From: Leptospirales bacterium
GTDB taxonomy: Bacteria; Spirochaetota; Leptospiria; Leptospirales; Leptonemataceae
Length of the DNA: 64,000 nt
Direction of reading: 5' to 3'
NCBI GenBank assembly: GCA_019694685.1
Contig: JAIBBM010000008.1
Location: 1-64,000 of the forward strand
This document shows positions 7,739 through 17,468 of this stretch, one piece after another. Below the pieces are notes generated by a model that saw nothing but the letters and a program-made list of their open reading frames with translations, had not been told where the DNA came from and made no database searches. Position 1 is the stretch's first letter. Each line of letters begins with the position of its first letter. A program made the position numbers and the translations under genes.

Positions 7739-9263
7739 TCACTTCCACGCCAAGTGCTGCCAGACTCATATGAAGTGCGTCCGGATTGTACTTGAGGACA
7801 TGGTACGCAACGCCAGCAGCAAGAACGCATAGCACCTGTAAGGTGATCAGAGCCAGAAGGTGCGTGGAATTCCCGGCGCGAAGACGCATCCACAAATAGT
7901 ACATAGGAACTCCGGCCAGCACAACAGACAATGCGAAGTTCCCTTCGCGCGGTCTATCCAGGTAACTCGTTAGAACAATGAGCCCGGACAGTAGAATGAA
8001 CATGATGGGAAGAAATGGGAAGAGAGGAGATTTGTAAGCTCTCTCTAATTTCGGGAATCGTTTTCTGTGCAAAATGAGTCCGAACACAGTCAAAACTGGA
8101 AACAATGAAAGGGAGAAGCCCATGTAGGTCTGGATGTCTTCGTAGGTTCCAAGCAAAATGTACAGAAGCGAAATAAAGCACTGCACGAAGATCGAGCGAA
8201 CAGGAACGCCCGTGTGCGAGAGCTGCCCTGCGAATTTGAAAAAGAGCCCGTCTCTGGACATGGCGTAATACACTCTGGGTCCGATCATAACACAGGCGGA
8301 CAGAGTGGAAAGGAGCATGAAGCTAAAGGCAACGTGGAAGATGCGATTTGTTTTCTCTCCAAACAGATGGTTGGCTGCCTGAGCGGCCGGATCCGGTTTC
8401 CCTGCCAGTTCTGTTGCGGGAACGGCCAGATAGTAAATGTAGTTCATCACAAGGTAGATGATGATGGTAAATAGAGTTCCAGCAATGAGAGACCTGGGCA
8501 GATTCTTTTCCGGCTGTTTGATTTCTTCTGCGAGATAAGACGCAGCATTCCATCCGCTGTAGGCGAACATAACAAACATGAGCCCAACGCCCAGTCCCTC
8601 TGGTTTGACTGCGCCTGAAAATGCCTGATGAATGGGAATGCCCGGGTTTCTGTGAGCAAGAGTGAGGCCGCCGACTGCAAACAGAATGATGACAATGATT
8701 TTGGATCCAGTCAGAAAATTTTGAACGCGGCCACTTTGTTTGACCCCGAAGGAATGAAAAATACCAAATAGAATGATCAACGCAGAAGCAAGGATCTTGC
8801 GATTGGTTTCATCCAGCAGAAAGCGAGAAAGGATGGTGTCCGGATAAACCACTTTCAAGAAATCACTCATGTAGACGCCGGAGAGAAGTGCTGCTGCCGC
8901 CGCAGGCGCTGCGAATCCAACGAGAAGAGAAATCCATCCAGTAAGAAATGAGGGAAGCCCGCCAAAGATATGCTTTAGGTAAACGTATTCTCCGCCAGCA
9001 TGCGGATACGTGGTGGATAACTCTGCGTAACAGAGCGCTCCCGCCAGGGCAATGAGTCCTCCGAGAGTCCACAATGCCATCACCATGATGGGAGAACCTA
9101 CCTGTGCCTGGATGTATCCGGTGTTTCCGAAAATGCCTGAGCCAATCATGTTGGCCACGACTATGATGCTTGCGCTCCAGAATCCAAGCCGGCGTGCTAG
9201 AGCTTCCGTGTTGTTCATTTGGGAAAGACGGTGGCGCAAAAAGTGCGCGCGCTTTACAAGCAT
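7680..9263 (-). CDS. APC-family amino acid permease
   Basis: A 527-residue inner-membrane transporter with about 12-14 hydrophobic segments. The GSGIFGNTG motif in the first segment is the unwound substrate-binding region typical of the amino acid-polyamine-organocation superfamily; CYAELSTTYPHAGGEYVYL and FAYSGWNAASYLAEEIKQPEKNLPRSL are further LAT/APC marks. The substrate cannot be read from sequence; an amino acid is the family expectation. The ATG at 9263 or the Met at 9218 (MNNTEALARR) could be the start. Its 3' end overlaps the convergent auxiliary lipoprotein gene by 59 bases. Confidence 0.88.
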   Translation of the reverse strand: MLVKRAHFLRHRLSQMNNTEALARRLGFWSASIIVVANMIGSGIFGNTGYIQAQVGSPIMVMALWTLGGLIALAGALCYAELSTTYPHAGGEYVYLKHIFGGLPSFLTGWISLLVGFAAPAAAAALLSGVYMSDFLKVVYPDTILSRFLLDETNRKILASALIILFGIFHSFGVKQSGRVQNFLTGSKIIVIILFAVGGLTLAHRNPGIPIHQAFSGAVKPEGLGVGLMFVMFAYSGWNAASYLAEEIKQPEKNLPRSLIAGTLFTIIIYLVMNYIYYLAVPATELAGKPDPAAQAANHLFGEKTNRIFHVAFSFMLLSTLSACVMIGPRVYYAMSRDGLFFKFAGQLSHTGVPVRSIFVQCFISLLYILLGTYEDIQTYMGFSLSLFPVLTVFGLILHRKRFPKLERAYKSPLFPFLPIMFILLSGLIVLTSYLDRPREGNFALSVVLAGVPMYYLWMRLRAGNSTHLLALITLQVLCVLAAGVAYHVLKYNPDALHMSLAALGVEVISVAVFSYWLRRQYQSLAR

Positions 9264-9326
9264 CGGCGCCCTGACCTTCGCGGCAAATTATAATTGACTT
9301 GAGGTCGAGTTTTTTTCTATAAACTC

Positions 9327-10514
9327 ATGCGTTTTTATTTTCGTATTTCTGTCGCGGCACTCGCCGTTTCATTGTTGCTCTGCAAAGGCGGCAATTCGCC
9401 GGCATCAGCCCGTGAGAATTCAGAGTCGCATCGCGAATGGAACGACATTGCGCGCTTCCTCGCAGGCATGGAGCCGGATGCAGGCAGCACTATCTCTGAT
9501 CTAGAAGGCCTTCCAGCAGCCGAAAGCCAGCGCGCGTACTTCGCAAAGATCTGGCCAGAAGTGGAAAAAACTCAACTTGAGCCGCAGCGTAAGTGGCGCG
9601 ATGAGGTGCTTGGAAAAACGGAAGGGTTTATCTTCTACCCTTTCAGCGGCGCTGATTTCCTGAACATATATACTTTCTTTCCGCAAGGGTCAGAGTACGT
9701 CTTCTTTGGTCTCGAACCTCCAGGACCTCCGCCTTCTGTGAAAGGAATGAAACCGGCGGATGTAAATCAGAGTCTGGCCGGTCTCCAGGTTTCGCTTCGC
9801 AGCATTCTAAACTATTCGTTCTTTCAGACTCTGCATATGGTCAACGACTTGAAAGCAACCAAGCTTTCCGGTGTGGCACCCGTGCTTCTCGTATTTGCAG
9901 CGCGAACAGGAAACAAAGTGCATTCAGTGCACAACATTCGCCTGCATCCTGATGGGAAGATTGAATCTCTGCCGGATCCGTTTTCCGGAAAACCTGAACC
10001 GGCTGCAACCTCAGAGGACTACGTTTCAGGAATTCGCGTTGTGTTTCAAAAACCAGGAGCCACTGAATACACTCACATGGATTATTTCTCCATTGATATT
10101 TCAGAAGAGGGTCTGGCAAAGAAGCCTTACTTCCTGAAATACATTCAGAGTCTGGGTACGCCAACCACGTATCTCAAGGCTGCTTCTTATTTGATGTATA
10201 ATAAAGATTTTACAACTATTCGCAATTTCATCCTGGACGAAAGCAAGCTCATCCTTCAAGATGATTCAGGAATTCCTCTTCAGTACTTCAAGCCACAGAG
10301 TTTTGATCTTACGTTTTACGGGTCTTACACGAGACCCATTCCATTGTTTGATGGGAAATATCAGAAAGATCTATACGAAATGTATCTCCCTAAGAATCAT
10401 CCTAAACCACTTCCGTTCGGGATTGGCTATAAGTTTCGCAAAGGTGATTCTAACCTGATGCTGGCAAAGCGGAAGACAGATCGTCCTGACATTCCCGCTC
10501 CGTCAAAGCAGTGA
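9327..10514 (+). CDS. exported protein of unknown function
   Basis: A 395-residue protein with a signal peptide (SVAALAVSLLLCKGG). The cysteine at 19 may be lipid-modified, but Leu at -1 is an unusual lipobox. The mature part is rich in aromatic residues and has recognisable blocks such as FIFYPFSGADFLNIYTFFP, YVFFGLEPPGPPP and KKPYFLKYIQSLG...TYLKAASYLM. I do not recognise a named family; similar proteins may exist in leptospires and myxobacteria, but that is only a memory-level impression. It stands alone between divergent (permease) and convergent (ilvN) neighbours. Confidence 0.6.
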   Translation: MRFYFRISVAALAVSLLLCKGGNSPASARENSESHREWNDIARFLAGMEPDAGSTISDLEGLPAAESQRAYFAKIWPEVEKTQLEPQRKWRDEVLGKTEGFIFYPFSGADFLNIYTFFPQGSEYVFFGLEPPGPPPSVKGMKPADVNQSLAGLQVSLRSILNYSFFQTLHMVNDLKATKLSGVAPVLLVFAARTGNKVHSVHNIRLHPDGKIESLPDPFSGKPEPAATSEDYVSGIRVVFQKPGATEYTHMDYFSIDISEEGLAKKPYFLKYIQSLGTPTTYLKAASYLMYNKDFTTIRNFILDESKLILQDDSGIPLQYFKPQSFDLTFYGSYTRPIPLFDGKYQKDLYEMYLPKNHPKPLPFGIGYKFRKGDSNLMLAKRKTDRPDIPAPSKQ

Positions 10515-10515
10515 G

Positions 10516-11028
10516 TTAACCCGCGCCAGTGTCCGTGCGATACGCAAGGGCAATGGCGCCGGTGCGCGCCATCTCTATAATACCAAACTGGGCCAGGATG
10601 TCTATGGCGGCGTGAATTTGTCTGCCGCTTCCGTGTATTTCAATGAGGATAGAATCTTCCGTTACTTCCGCGACCTTTCCGCCAAACACTTCTACAATTC
10701 CAAAAATCTCATTTCTTTTTGAGCCGTCTGACTTGATTCGCACCAGAACCAGTTCCCGGATCAGAGAGTCGTGAAATGGAAGGCTTTTCACCTCTACTAC
10801 ATCGGGCAACTTGAGAAGTTGTCCCTGGAATTGACCCAGAGCCTTTTCGTCTCCTTTTAGCACGATCGTGATTACAGAGACGGCTGGATTTTCCGTGACT
10901 CCAACGGCGATGCTGTCAATGTTGTAGCTCCGGCGCGTGAAGAGGCCTGATACATGGCTCATCACACCGGGCCGGTTTTTTACAAGGATGGACAATATGT
11001 GCTTCAAGTTGGACTCCCATCTCCCCAT
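10516..11028 (-). CDS. ilvN: acetolactate synthase small (regulatory) subunit
   Basis: A 170-residue regulatory subunit that raises activity and gives feedback control by branched-chain amino acids to the large subunit encoded at 57154-58854. The N-terminal ACT domain (about 7-85) reads HILSILVKNRPGVMSHVSGLF, YNIDSIAVGVTE and VITIVLKGDE. The C-terminal domain has FGGKVAEVTEDSILIE and ends with RTGAIALAYRT. Full length for the family. It is not adjacent to ilvB, unlike the common ilvBN arrangement; the two lie about 46 kb apart here. Confidence 0.93.
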   Translation of the reverse strand: MGRWESNLKHILSILVKNRPGVMSHVSGLFTRRSYNIDSIAVGVTENPAVSVITIVLKGDEKALGQFQGQLLKLPDVVEVKSLPFHDSLIRELVLVRIKSDGSKRNEIFGIVEVFGGKVAEVTEDSILIEIHGSGRQIHAAIDILAQFGIIEMARTGAIALAYRTDTGAG

Positions 11029-11070
11029 CGGACGGGAAGCTTCTACGTCAAGCGCAAATGGCGGTGCAGC

Positions 11071-12816
11071 ATGATTCGGATTCTCTTCCAGCTTCTAACT
11101 CTACCTCTGCGATTCCTCTGGTTGCTGTATTGTAGAATTCGTAATGTTCGCAAACCAGGTTCGATTCTGGTTCACAGGATCCCGGACAGATTCACAGTAT
11201 TTCGCAGCGGTGGCGTTCTGTCTATGTTCGCATCACGCGATGATGTGCATTTCGCGGAGTATCTGGCATTGCTCGGTCTTATGGAAGAAGAGCGCGAAAT
11301 CCAGACTGTTCTGATTTCCATTCCAGACGTTCAGCACAATATGGCGGAAACGGAACAGATTGCGGCGGCACTTGATCGCATTGTAAAATCAGGAAAGAAA
11401 GTAATCGGTCACAGCGAAGGAGGTGGAATTCGCACGCTTTATTTGCTCTCCTGCTGCAGTGAGCGATTCGCCTCGCCTGCTTCTTCTTATTCATCTTTCT
11501 TCCCCGCAAGCGAACCTCACTACTTCAAAGGGTTGCTCAAGAAATTTGGTGTTCGCATGGAAGTTTTTTCAGCGGGCAAATACAAGAGCGCCGGAGAAAC
11601 ATTCAGTCGTTCCGGACCCTCGAAAGAAGCGCGCGAGAATCTAGAAGAACTCATCAGCGGGCTGCGTGCGAACATTGCCAGAGGAATGGAAGCGAGAGCC
11701 CCGGGCTTTGCGAAGAAATTCAAAAACAAGCTTCTCTGGTCTGCTTCTGAGCTTGTGACGGAAGGATTCTTTTCTCGCGAGATCACGGAAAAGGATCTGG
11801 CGCGTCACCTTTCGGGGGAGCCCAGGGAAACAGTGAAGCATGCTTTCTCAACCGTGCAGCCAGAACTCGAACAAAAAGGACCTCAATTGCGCATAACGTC
11901 CGATGGAGCTCTGGTTCGTCGTCATTTGCGATCCAGGTTCAAGCTTTTGAACCTGAGTCGACGCCGGAGCTTTGCTTTTGTTGCTATGGAAGGAGCTATC
12001 TATTCGGGTCGAAAAGGGGATCATGCCAGATCAGGAATGATTTCCGGGCATGCGTATCGCGATTTGCTCCATGATCTGGCAGATTCAAGAGACGAGGCGG
12101 TGATCGTCTGGATCAACAGTCCAGGTGGAACACCGGATGGATCTGAGATAGTATATCAGGCTCTTCGTTACCTGGGAGAAAAAAAGCCCGTCGTCGCACT
12201 GATGGCATCCGTGGCTGCTTCCGGTGGATACTACATCGCCTCCGCCGCGCATCGTATTTTTTCTCTGGAATCTACGATCACAGGTTCGATTGGAGTGGTT
12301 CGGCTGCAACCAGATGCAGAAAAGTTTTATGAGAAGCTCGGAGTAGAATCTACGCGAATTGGATTTGAAGGGAGCGAAGACATTCTTTCGGTGTCGCGTC
12401 CCGTGGGTCGCGAAGGACGTCGCTTACTGGACGATCAAATTCAATCCACTTATAGTACGTTCGTACAGAGAGTGGCGGATGGCAGGGGAAAAAGTCCGGC
12501 TCATGTGAGGCGATTTGCAGAGGGAAAGGTTTTCACTGGAAAAGATTTTCTGGCAAGTGGACTGGTCGATGAAATTCGCGGCATTCCGGAGACAGTTGAT
12601 TTTCTAAAATCGTCCATGGGGATTCCTGCAGCCAGGCGCATGCAGCTTTCGCTTTACCCGGAAGTCAGAGTGGATCTGCGCACTCTTGTTTCCGAAAGGT
12701 TTCCTATTTCTGCGGCCCTTCCATTGCAGGCACTGGCAAGACAGGTGAGCTTTCCTTTTGCACTGATGGGCAAGCCAGTTCTGTACTTCCCGCATGAGGT
12801 GGTTCGATTTCAGTGA
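11071..12816 (+). CDS. sppA: signal peptide peptidase SppA (67K type)
   Basis: About 581 residues from ATG 11071; an upstream in-frame ATG at 10954 would run into ilvN and is not needed. An N-terminal membrane anchor (residues 1-25) is followed by two S49 domains. The first carries the predicted general base Lys172 in AGKYKSAGE (equivalent to Lys209 of E. coli SppA). The second carries the nucleophile Ser384 in VAASGGYYIAS and the INSPGGTPDGSE element. Both catalytic residues are present, so the enzyme should degrade cleaved signal peptides in the membrane. The gene overlaps the next by 4 bases. Confidence 0.93.
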   Translation: MIRILFQLLTLPLRFLWLLYCRIRNVRKPGSILVHRIPDRFTVFRSGGVLSMFASRDDVHFAEYLALLGLMEEEREIQTVLISIPDVQHNMAETEQIAAALDRIVKSGKKVIGHSEGGGIRTLYLLSCCSERFASPASSYSSFFPASEPHYFKGLLKKFGVRMEVFSAGKYKSAGETFSRSGPSKEARENLEELISGLRANIARGMEARAPGFAKKFKNKLLWSASELVTEGFFSREITEKDLARHLSGEPRETVKHAFSTVQPELEQKGPQLRITSDGALVRRHLRSRFKLLNLSRRRSFAFVAMEGAIYSGRKGDHARSGMISGHAYRDLLHDLADSRDEAVIVWINSPGGTPDGSEIVYQALRYLGEKKPVVALMASVAASGGYYIASAAHRIFSLESTITGSIGVVRLQPDAEKFYEKLGVESTRIGFEGSEDILSVSRPVGREGRRLLDDQIQSTYSTFVQRVADGRGKSPAHVRRFAEGKVFTGKDFLASGLVDEIRGIPETVDFLKSSMGIPAARRMQLSLYPEVRVDLRTLVSERFPISAALPLQALARQVSFPFALMGKPVLYFPHEVVRFQ

Positions 12817-14621
12817 GGCTGACGTTCTGTCTCGCCGTCGGGCTGTGCTGGATCGTCTCCGTCGGTTGCCTGAAAGAAGAAACTCCCTGTCTGGATCGCG
12901 TTGTCTGGGAAATGGCATTCTCAAAGTCGCCTGACGTTGCAAAAGATTCAGATTTCAGACCGGTAAAGATTGGATACTGGCAGGATCAGGGATATAGCGC
13001 GACTGGCTTTGCAACGTACCGAATGCGTCTGAATTGCAGACCGGAAAAAGACACCATTCGAATCTATGAATCCTCTGCTGCGGCGGCCGCTTACAGAAAC
13101 GGCACGATGCTCGCTTCGTCTGGAACTCCTGGAAAAACCGCAGAGGAAGAAAGGCCACGCATTGCGCCCTGGTCTGTTCCTATACATGAAGGAGATACTT
13201 TGTTTTACGTATCCAATCACGTGGCGCGAGGCGGAGGAATTCTTGGATACAGATTTGGCAAAGAAACTGATTTAGAGGCAGAGCGTGCCAGGTCTCTCTA
13301 CCAGGAGGCTATGGTTCTTGGTATGCTCAACGCCGCCGGGTTCTTCTTTCTGATCTACTTTCTCGCGCGCGGTGGTGGCGCCGCCCTTCCAGTCTTTACT
13401 CTGTTGATGATTGTGTGCACCGTGAGAAGTGCCGCATCCAACAGTGTTCTGGAAGAATGGTTTCCGGATCGCCAGCTAACGGATCTTCGCCTGCGCCTGG
13501 AATACCTCACGGCGCTTGCCCTTATGCCTCCACTTTACTTCTGGGCGATTGCTCTTTTGTTTCAGGGAGATCCTGAGACGAGCCCTGCGACACTGCGTCG
13601 CACGATTACGCGCATTCTATCCGCAGTCTATTCGATCGGTGCGTTTTGCCTGAGTCTATTTTTCATCTTCGCACGCGACGCCTCCGTTTACGGAAAGTAT
13701 CAACCCGAATACGTTAGCTGCTATCTTCTGCCGGGGCTTGCTGTTTGTCTGTTCTTGCTTTTCATACTTGTGATTGAAAAACGCAGAGGGGCCGGATGGA
13801 TGCTTCTTGGTTTCCTGAGTGTTTTGTTCTCTACTCTGGCGGATGCAGAAACCACTGTAGCCGGCCAGGCGGGAACACTCTACGTGCCTCTGGGACTTCT
13901 TGGATTCGCAGCCTGCTTTTCTGTCACGGTCGGGATTAGAATCAGAAGCGACTTCGAGGAACTCGCCCTCACCAGAAAGAATCTGGCGCTCAGCTTTGAG
14001 CAAGACAGGAGAAGAGAGCAGAAAAGGGCCTCCGAGCGTGAACAAATTGCACTCCAGGCAGTGTCCGCTCTTTCGCGCACTGCCTCTGATTTTGAAGAGA
14101 TGCTCAGTCAGGGCAAAGTGCAAAAGGACGCGGCCATCCCTGCTCTTTCCAGATTGCATTCATTGCGCGTCCGGCTTGAGAAGAGGTTGAGTCGAACTCC
14201 AGTGGCTCCGGTCGCGCTCGATGTTCTTCGCTACATTCGCTTTCATCATCCCTCTGTTCGCATCCCATCTCAGGCCAGCCTTGTGGTTTTTTCAAGCAGG
14301 CGAGAGCTCGACCGTTTCATCGGGGAAATCATAAGCATTCATGACAGTGCGTGTACGTCTGAAATTGTACTCCTTCGTTTTGATGATCATTCTTTCGCAC
14401 TGGAAGTTGGCATTCTTGCTCCGGATGCAGATCCCGATATACAGGATCTCAAAGATTCGGGAAATCGCGCGGGTGCGGTTGTATGCTGGTCGATCGAGTC
14501 AAACAAACTGATTGTCTACGCGGAGTTTCGCACGCCGCAGACGAGTCGGAGCCTGGAAGAACGTCATGCGGCATTCCTCTCAAAAGTTAAAGCCAACGGA
14601 GAAAGCACCTTTCCATTTTGA
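12813..14621 (+). CDS. 7TMR-DISM receptor-like lipoprotein with degenerate kinase-like C-terminus
   Basis: A 602-residue protein starting at GTG 12813 inside the sppA stop. The signal peptide has a good lipobox (VSVGC, Cys19). Residues about 25-150 form a 7TMR-DISMED2-like jelly roll (TGFATYRMRLNC, then GDTLFYVSNHVARGGGI). Seven membrane segments (about 165-385) make the 7TMR-DISM region. A coiled coil (about 390-470) leads to a C-terminal domain (about 480-600) whose RRELDRFIGEIISIHDS and IVLLRFDDHSFALEVGI resemble the start of a histidine-kinase ATPase domain but lack the N-box asparagine and glycine-rich lids. It probably senses an outside ligand without kinase activity. The last 42 bases overlap the convergent gene. 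Confidence 0.8.
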   Translation: MRLTFCLAVGLCWIVSVGCLKEETPCLDRVVWEMAFSKSPDVAKDSDFRPVKIGYWQDQGYSATGFATYRMRLNCRPEKDTIRIYESSAAAAAYRNGTMLASSGTPGKTAEEERPRIAPWSVPIHEGDTLFYVSNHVARGGGILGYRFGKETDLEAERARSLYQEAMVLGMLNAAGFFFLIYFLARGGGAALPVFTLLMIVCTVRSAASNSVLEEWFPDRQLTDLRLRLEYLTALALMPPLYFWAIALLFQGDPETSPATLRRTITRILSAVYSIGAFCLSLFFIFARDASVYGKYQPEYVSCYLLPGLAVCLFLLFILVIEKRRGAGWMLLGFLSVLFSTLADAETTVAGQAGTLYVPLGLLGFAACFSVTVGIRIRSDFEELALTRKNLALSFEQDRRREQKRASEREQIALQAVSALSRTASDFEEMLSQGKVQKDAAIPALSRLHSLRVRLEKRLSRTPVAPVALDVLRYIRFHHPSVRIPSQASLVVFSSRRELDRFIGEIISIHDSACTSEIVLLRFDDHSFALEVGILAPDADPDIQDLKDSGNRAGAVVCWSIESNKLIVYAEFRTPQTSRSLEERHAAFLSKVKANGESTFPF

Positions 14622-17468
14622 AAGAGGCAGAGATCTTTTTGTATCATAGGGGGTGGCCCATTCGATTTTCATGAGCGCGCCCGGTATGAGAAACCAGAGG
14701 AAATTCGCCCAGTGAATTCCAGCCCCAAACGATAAATGCAAGTCACGAGTGGTTCCTGATTTTCTGGAATAGCCTTGAAAGTCCTGAGGTCTGTCAAACG
14801 CAGATCCTGCGTCGAAGAAAAGCGCGCCACGCACCGGCCCCGGGCTCCAGCTGAACGGAACGCCAAAACGCAATGCTTCTATGAAATTGAAATGGTAATC
14901 GAGGTTCATTACGAATGCATGCTTGCCTTCAAATTCCAGAAATCTGTATCCTCGTATGGTATAATATCCGCCAATTTGAAACGGATAGAGAGACGCGTCT
15001 CTTCCGGATGCGGTCGCACCAAACGCACGTAAGGCGAGAGAAGAGTAATTGTCAAACAGATGATGAAATCTGAATTCGGTTGTGGTAACGTAAAGCTCTC
15101 TGTCCCTTCCATTGAATTGAACGGGAACCGAATATTGAAATAGAAACGCGTGTCCGTCCAGGGGACCATACATAGAATAAACGATGTTGTTGTACTGGTA
15201 GGCAAATCCAAGAGATTGATGATTCTGGAAAAGATCTGGCTGTTGTTTTTCTTCCGGTCGCACTGTATCGTAGATTCTTTCTTCGCGGCCTGCACTCATG
15301 ACAAGGGAAATGGAACCAAAGCTATGCAGTGGATATTCAAATCCGCCGTAGGCACCGGTCGTATTCTGATCGAGAACGCGAAAGTACGGATTGTAAAGCA
15401 AGCTATTGAGGCTGAAGTCCAGAAAGTTGAAGACTGCGAATATTCCACTCTGTCTGTAGGCGCCCACGAAGAAGTCCGTGCGATATTTCAAATACGCATA
15501 TTCCAGGTTCAGATTCAATTCTGCGGGGCGAGCATTGTAGCTTACGAGAGTGGACAGTCTATGATCCCCTGATTCGTCTGCCAGAGACATGAATCCCAGG
15601 GCTGCCACAGAAGTCTTTCCATCCGGCCCTCCTGCTGCAGTGACAAAAACAAATGGCATTCCTTCTATCGCAAGGAAAGGTGAATATTCTCCTCCAATTT
15701 GACGAATCGCGCTCTGCCTTTCGAGCTCCATCATGGGCGCGGGTTTCGCATGGAAAGTAATCAGGTTTTCGTCGAGCTTCTGTGTGGTGCGTACATCCGG
15801 CATCAGTCTAACTTCAGATGCCCCCTCTACTCTTTCTGTGAATACGATTCCTTTTTCGCCAGCACCTGCAATGTCGAAGATGCCGGTGAGGCTGGCTGTG
15901 ATGGCTGACACTTCAGAGGATGGCTGCGTAAGAGTGGAAGCATGTTCGAGCAAGAAGACGTTGGATACTCCGTCTTGCGTGCTCAGAAACAGAATGCTTC
16001 CGTCCTGTCGGCTGATTGCGTGGCCATTTTGTCCTGGTATGTTTGTGATCTGAAAAACTTTCCCGGACGCAAGGTCGAATCTGTAAATCTGTGAGGACAC
16101 GATTTTGCTTTCAGAAGAAGCACTGAAGTAGATCTGATCTCCTGCATTCGAAAACACCGGGCTGCTTTCGTAGCGCGCATCAGAGGTCAGGCGCCTGAGC
16201 ATGCCTGACCTTTTCTCTAAAATGTATAGATCTGTTTTTCCAGAAATCGTTCCAGAAAATACGATCTTACTCCCGTCAGGCGACATAGAAGGGAAAGCTA
16301 TTGAGTCGAGAGGAAGCGCATGTGATTCGCTTTCGATGAGATCGCCTGAGTCCACGTCGAAAAACAAAATCGATTGCTGGCCCTGACGTCTTCCCGCTAC
16401 CATCAAAGATTTTCCATCAGGAGAATAAGAAAGCTTCGTTGTGAGAAGTTGCACTTCTTCGTAATCGCTGGAGCGTAAGGCGCGAAGGACGATCTTTTTT
16501 GTCTCCTGTCTCTTTTTTGTAATTCCTGGCCCCGGTGCCGGCCTGATTACAATGGCTGGAAAGATTCCGTCTACGGTTAGATAGGCGATGGACTGTCCGT
16601 CCGGGGAAACAGCAGGGCGGATCTGAAAGCCTGTCTGTGATTCATATCGATCTGTCACCTCTCGCATTCTAAGATCTTTTGTTTCTGCGTAGGCGCGCGA
16701 AGCAAGCGCGTAACGAGCGCGAAGGTAACGCGCGAAAGCCAGATTGAATTCGTTTGCACTGGTTTTGAACGTTAGGCGAATTGCTTCGTCTATACGATTT
16801 GTGTTGTGCGCGGCGCGAAGAAGAAATGGGATTCGATCGATTCCATATGTATCTGCGATGAACATCATCACAGCCTGCCCTCCTTTGTAGTACGCGTATG
16901 CGTCGTTTACTGATTCATTGTGCAGGTCTACGAGCTCCGGCATGCGATTGTTTAGCACAGCATCGCGAACGTAGGTCTCCGCAGTCTGGTCCCAGCCGCT
17001 CGACAAATATTCTGCCATTCCCTCCATGAGCCAGAGAGGCATGGAGCCCAGACGTTCACCCTGGAGAATGTCAAATTGAAATGCGTGTACCAGTTCATGG
17101 TCCAGAACATGTCGCATGACTGCTGGATCTCCCTGAAAAGGAAGAACCACGCGACGTCTGTAGAAATCTGTGAAGCCTCCGGTGGATTCATCCAGTGGAA
17201 ACGGCAGAATGTTGGTGGTGGCGAAGTCCTGTGCGGAGGCATAAAGAAAAACCGGGATCTGTTTTGTAAGCCTATGCGAAAAAATTTTCTCATATCTGGC
17301 AGCTGCATTTTCGCCCAGCCTGGAAGCCTCCCGCGCGGTCTCCTCCATGCCCTCTGGATAGTAGATCAGGAAACGGTCTGTTTCGAGCAGCTTCCAGTTA
17401 TGAACAGTTGCAGGAATCTTCCAGTGAGGAAAGATTGGCGCTGGGCTCATGAATAAGAAGACCATCAT
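14580..17468 (-). CDS. gluzincin peptidase / TolB-propeller / Omp85-barrel fusion
   Basis: About 962 residues from the ATG at 17468; the frame is open upstream to 17579 and the true start is uncertain. The ATG at 17450 would remove the hydrophobic export stretch MMVFLFMSPAPIF, so it is unlikely. Domains: a metallopeptidase of the MA type with HELVH (HExxH; codons near 17085-17099) and LWLMEGMAEY, giving the third zinc ligand Glu; a TolB/WD40-like propeller with repeated SPDGxxIxY/F units (RPAVSPDGQSIAYL, LSYSPDGKSLMVAG, PSMSPDGSKIVFSG); and a C-terminal beta-barrel of about 300 residues with IGGYYTIRGYRFLEFEG, the RGY/RGF loop motif of Omp85 proteins, and a terminal Phe. No POTRA domain is seen. 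An outer-membrane location is inferred. Confidence 0.85.
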   Translation of the reverse strand: MMVFLFMSPAPIFPHWKIPATVHNWKLLETDRFLIYYPEGMEETAREASRLGENAAARYEKIFSHRLTKQIPVFLYASAQDFATTNILPFPLDESTGGFTDFYRRRVVLPFQGDPAVMRHVLDHELVHAFQFDILQGERLGSMPLWLMEGMAEYLSSGWDQTAETYVRDAVLNNRMPELVDLHNESVNDAYAYYKGGQAVMMFIADTYGIDRIPFLLRAAHNTNRIDEAIRLTFKTSANEFNLAFARYLRARYALASRAYAETKDLRMREVTDRYESQTGFQIRPAVSPDGQSIAYLTVDGIFPAIVIRPAPGPGITKKRQETKKIVLRALRSSDYEEVQLLTTKLSYSPDGKSLMVAGRRQGQQSILFFDVDSGDLIESESHALPLDSIAFPSMSPDGSKIVFSGTISGKTDLYILEKRSGMLRRLTSDARYESSPVFSNAGDQIYFSASSESKIVSSQIYRFDLASGKVFQITNIPGQNGHAISRQDGSILFLSTQDGVSNVFLLEHASTLTQPSSEVSAITASLTGIFDIAGAGEKGIVFTERVEGASEVRLMPDVRTTQKLDENLITFHAKPAPMMELERQSAIRQIGGEYSPFLAIEGMPFVFVTAAGGPDGKTSVAALGFMSLADESGDHRLSTLVSYNARPAELNLNLEYAYLKYRTDFFVGAYRQSGIFAVFNFLDFSLNSLLYNPYFRVLDQNTTGAYGGFEYPLHSFGSISLVMSAGREERIYDTVRPEEKQQPDLFQNHQSLGFAYQYNNIVYSMYGPLDGHAFLFQYSVPVQFNGRDRELYVTTTEFRFHHLFDNYSSLALRAFGATASGRDASLYPFQIGGYYTIRGYRFLEFEGKHAFVMNLDYHFNFIEALRFGVPFSWSPGPVRGALFFDAGSAFDRPQDFQGYSRKSGTTRDLHLSFGAGIHWANFLWFLIPGALMKIEWATPYDTKRSLPLSKWKGAFSVGFNF

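Noticed and set aside
9294..9323. TTGACT ... TATAAA promoter before the unknown exported protein
   Set aside because: The -10 would sit 3 bases before the only usable ATG, putting the transcript start inside the gene; probably chance in an AT-rich gap.
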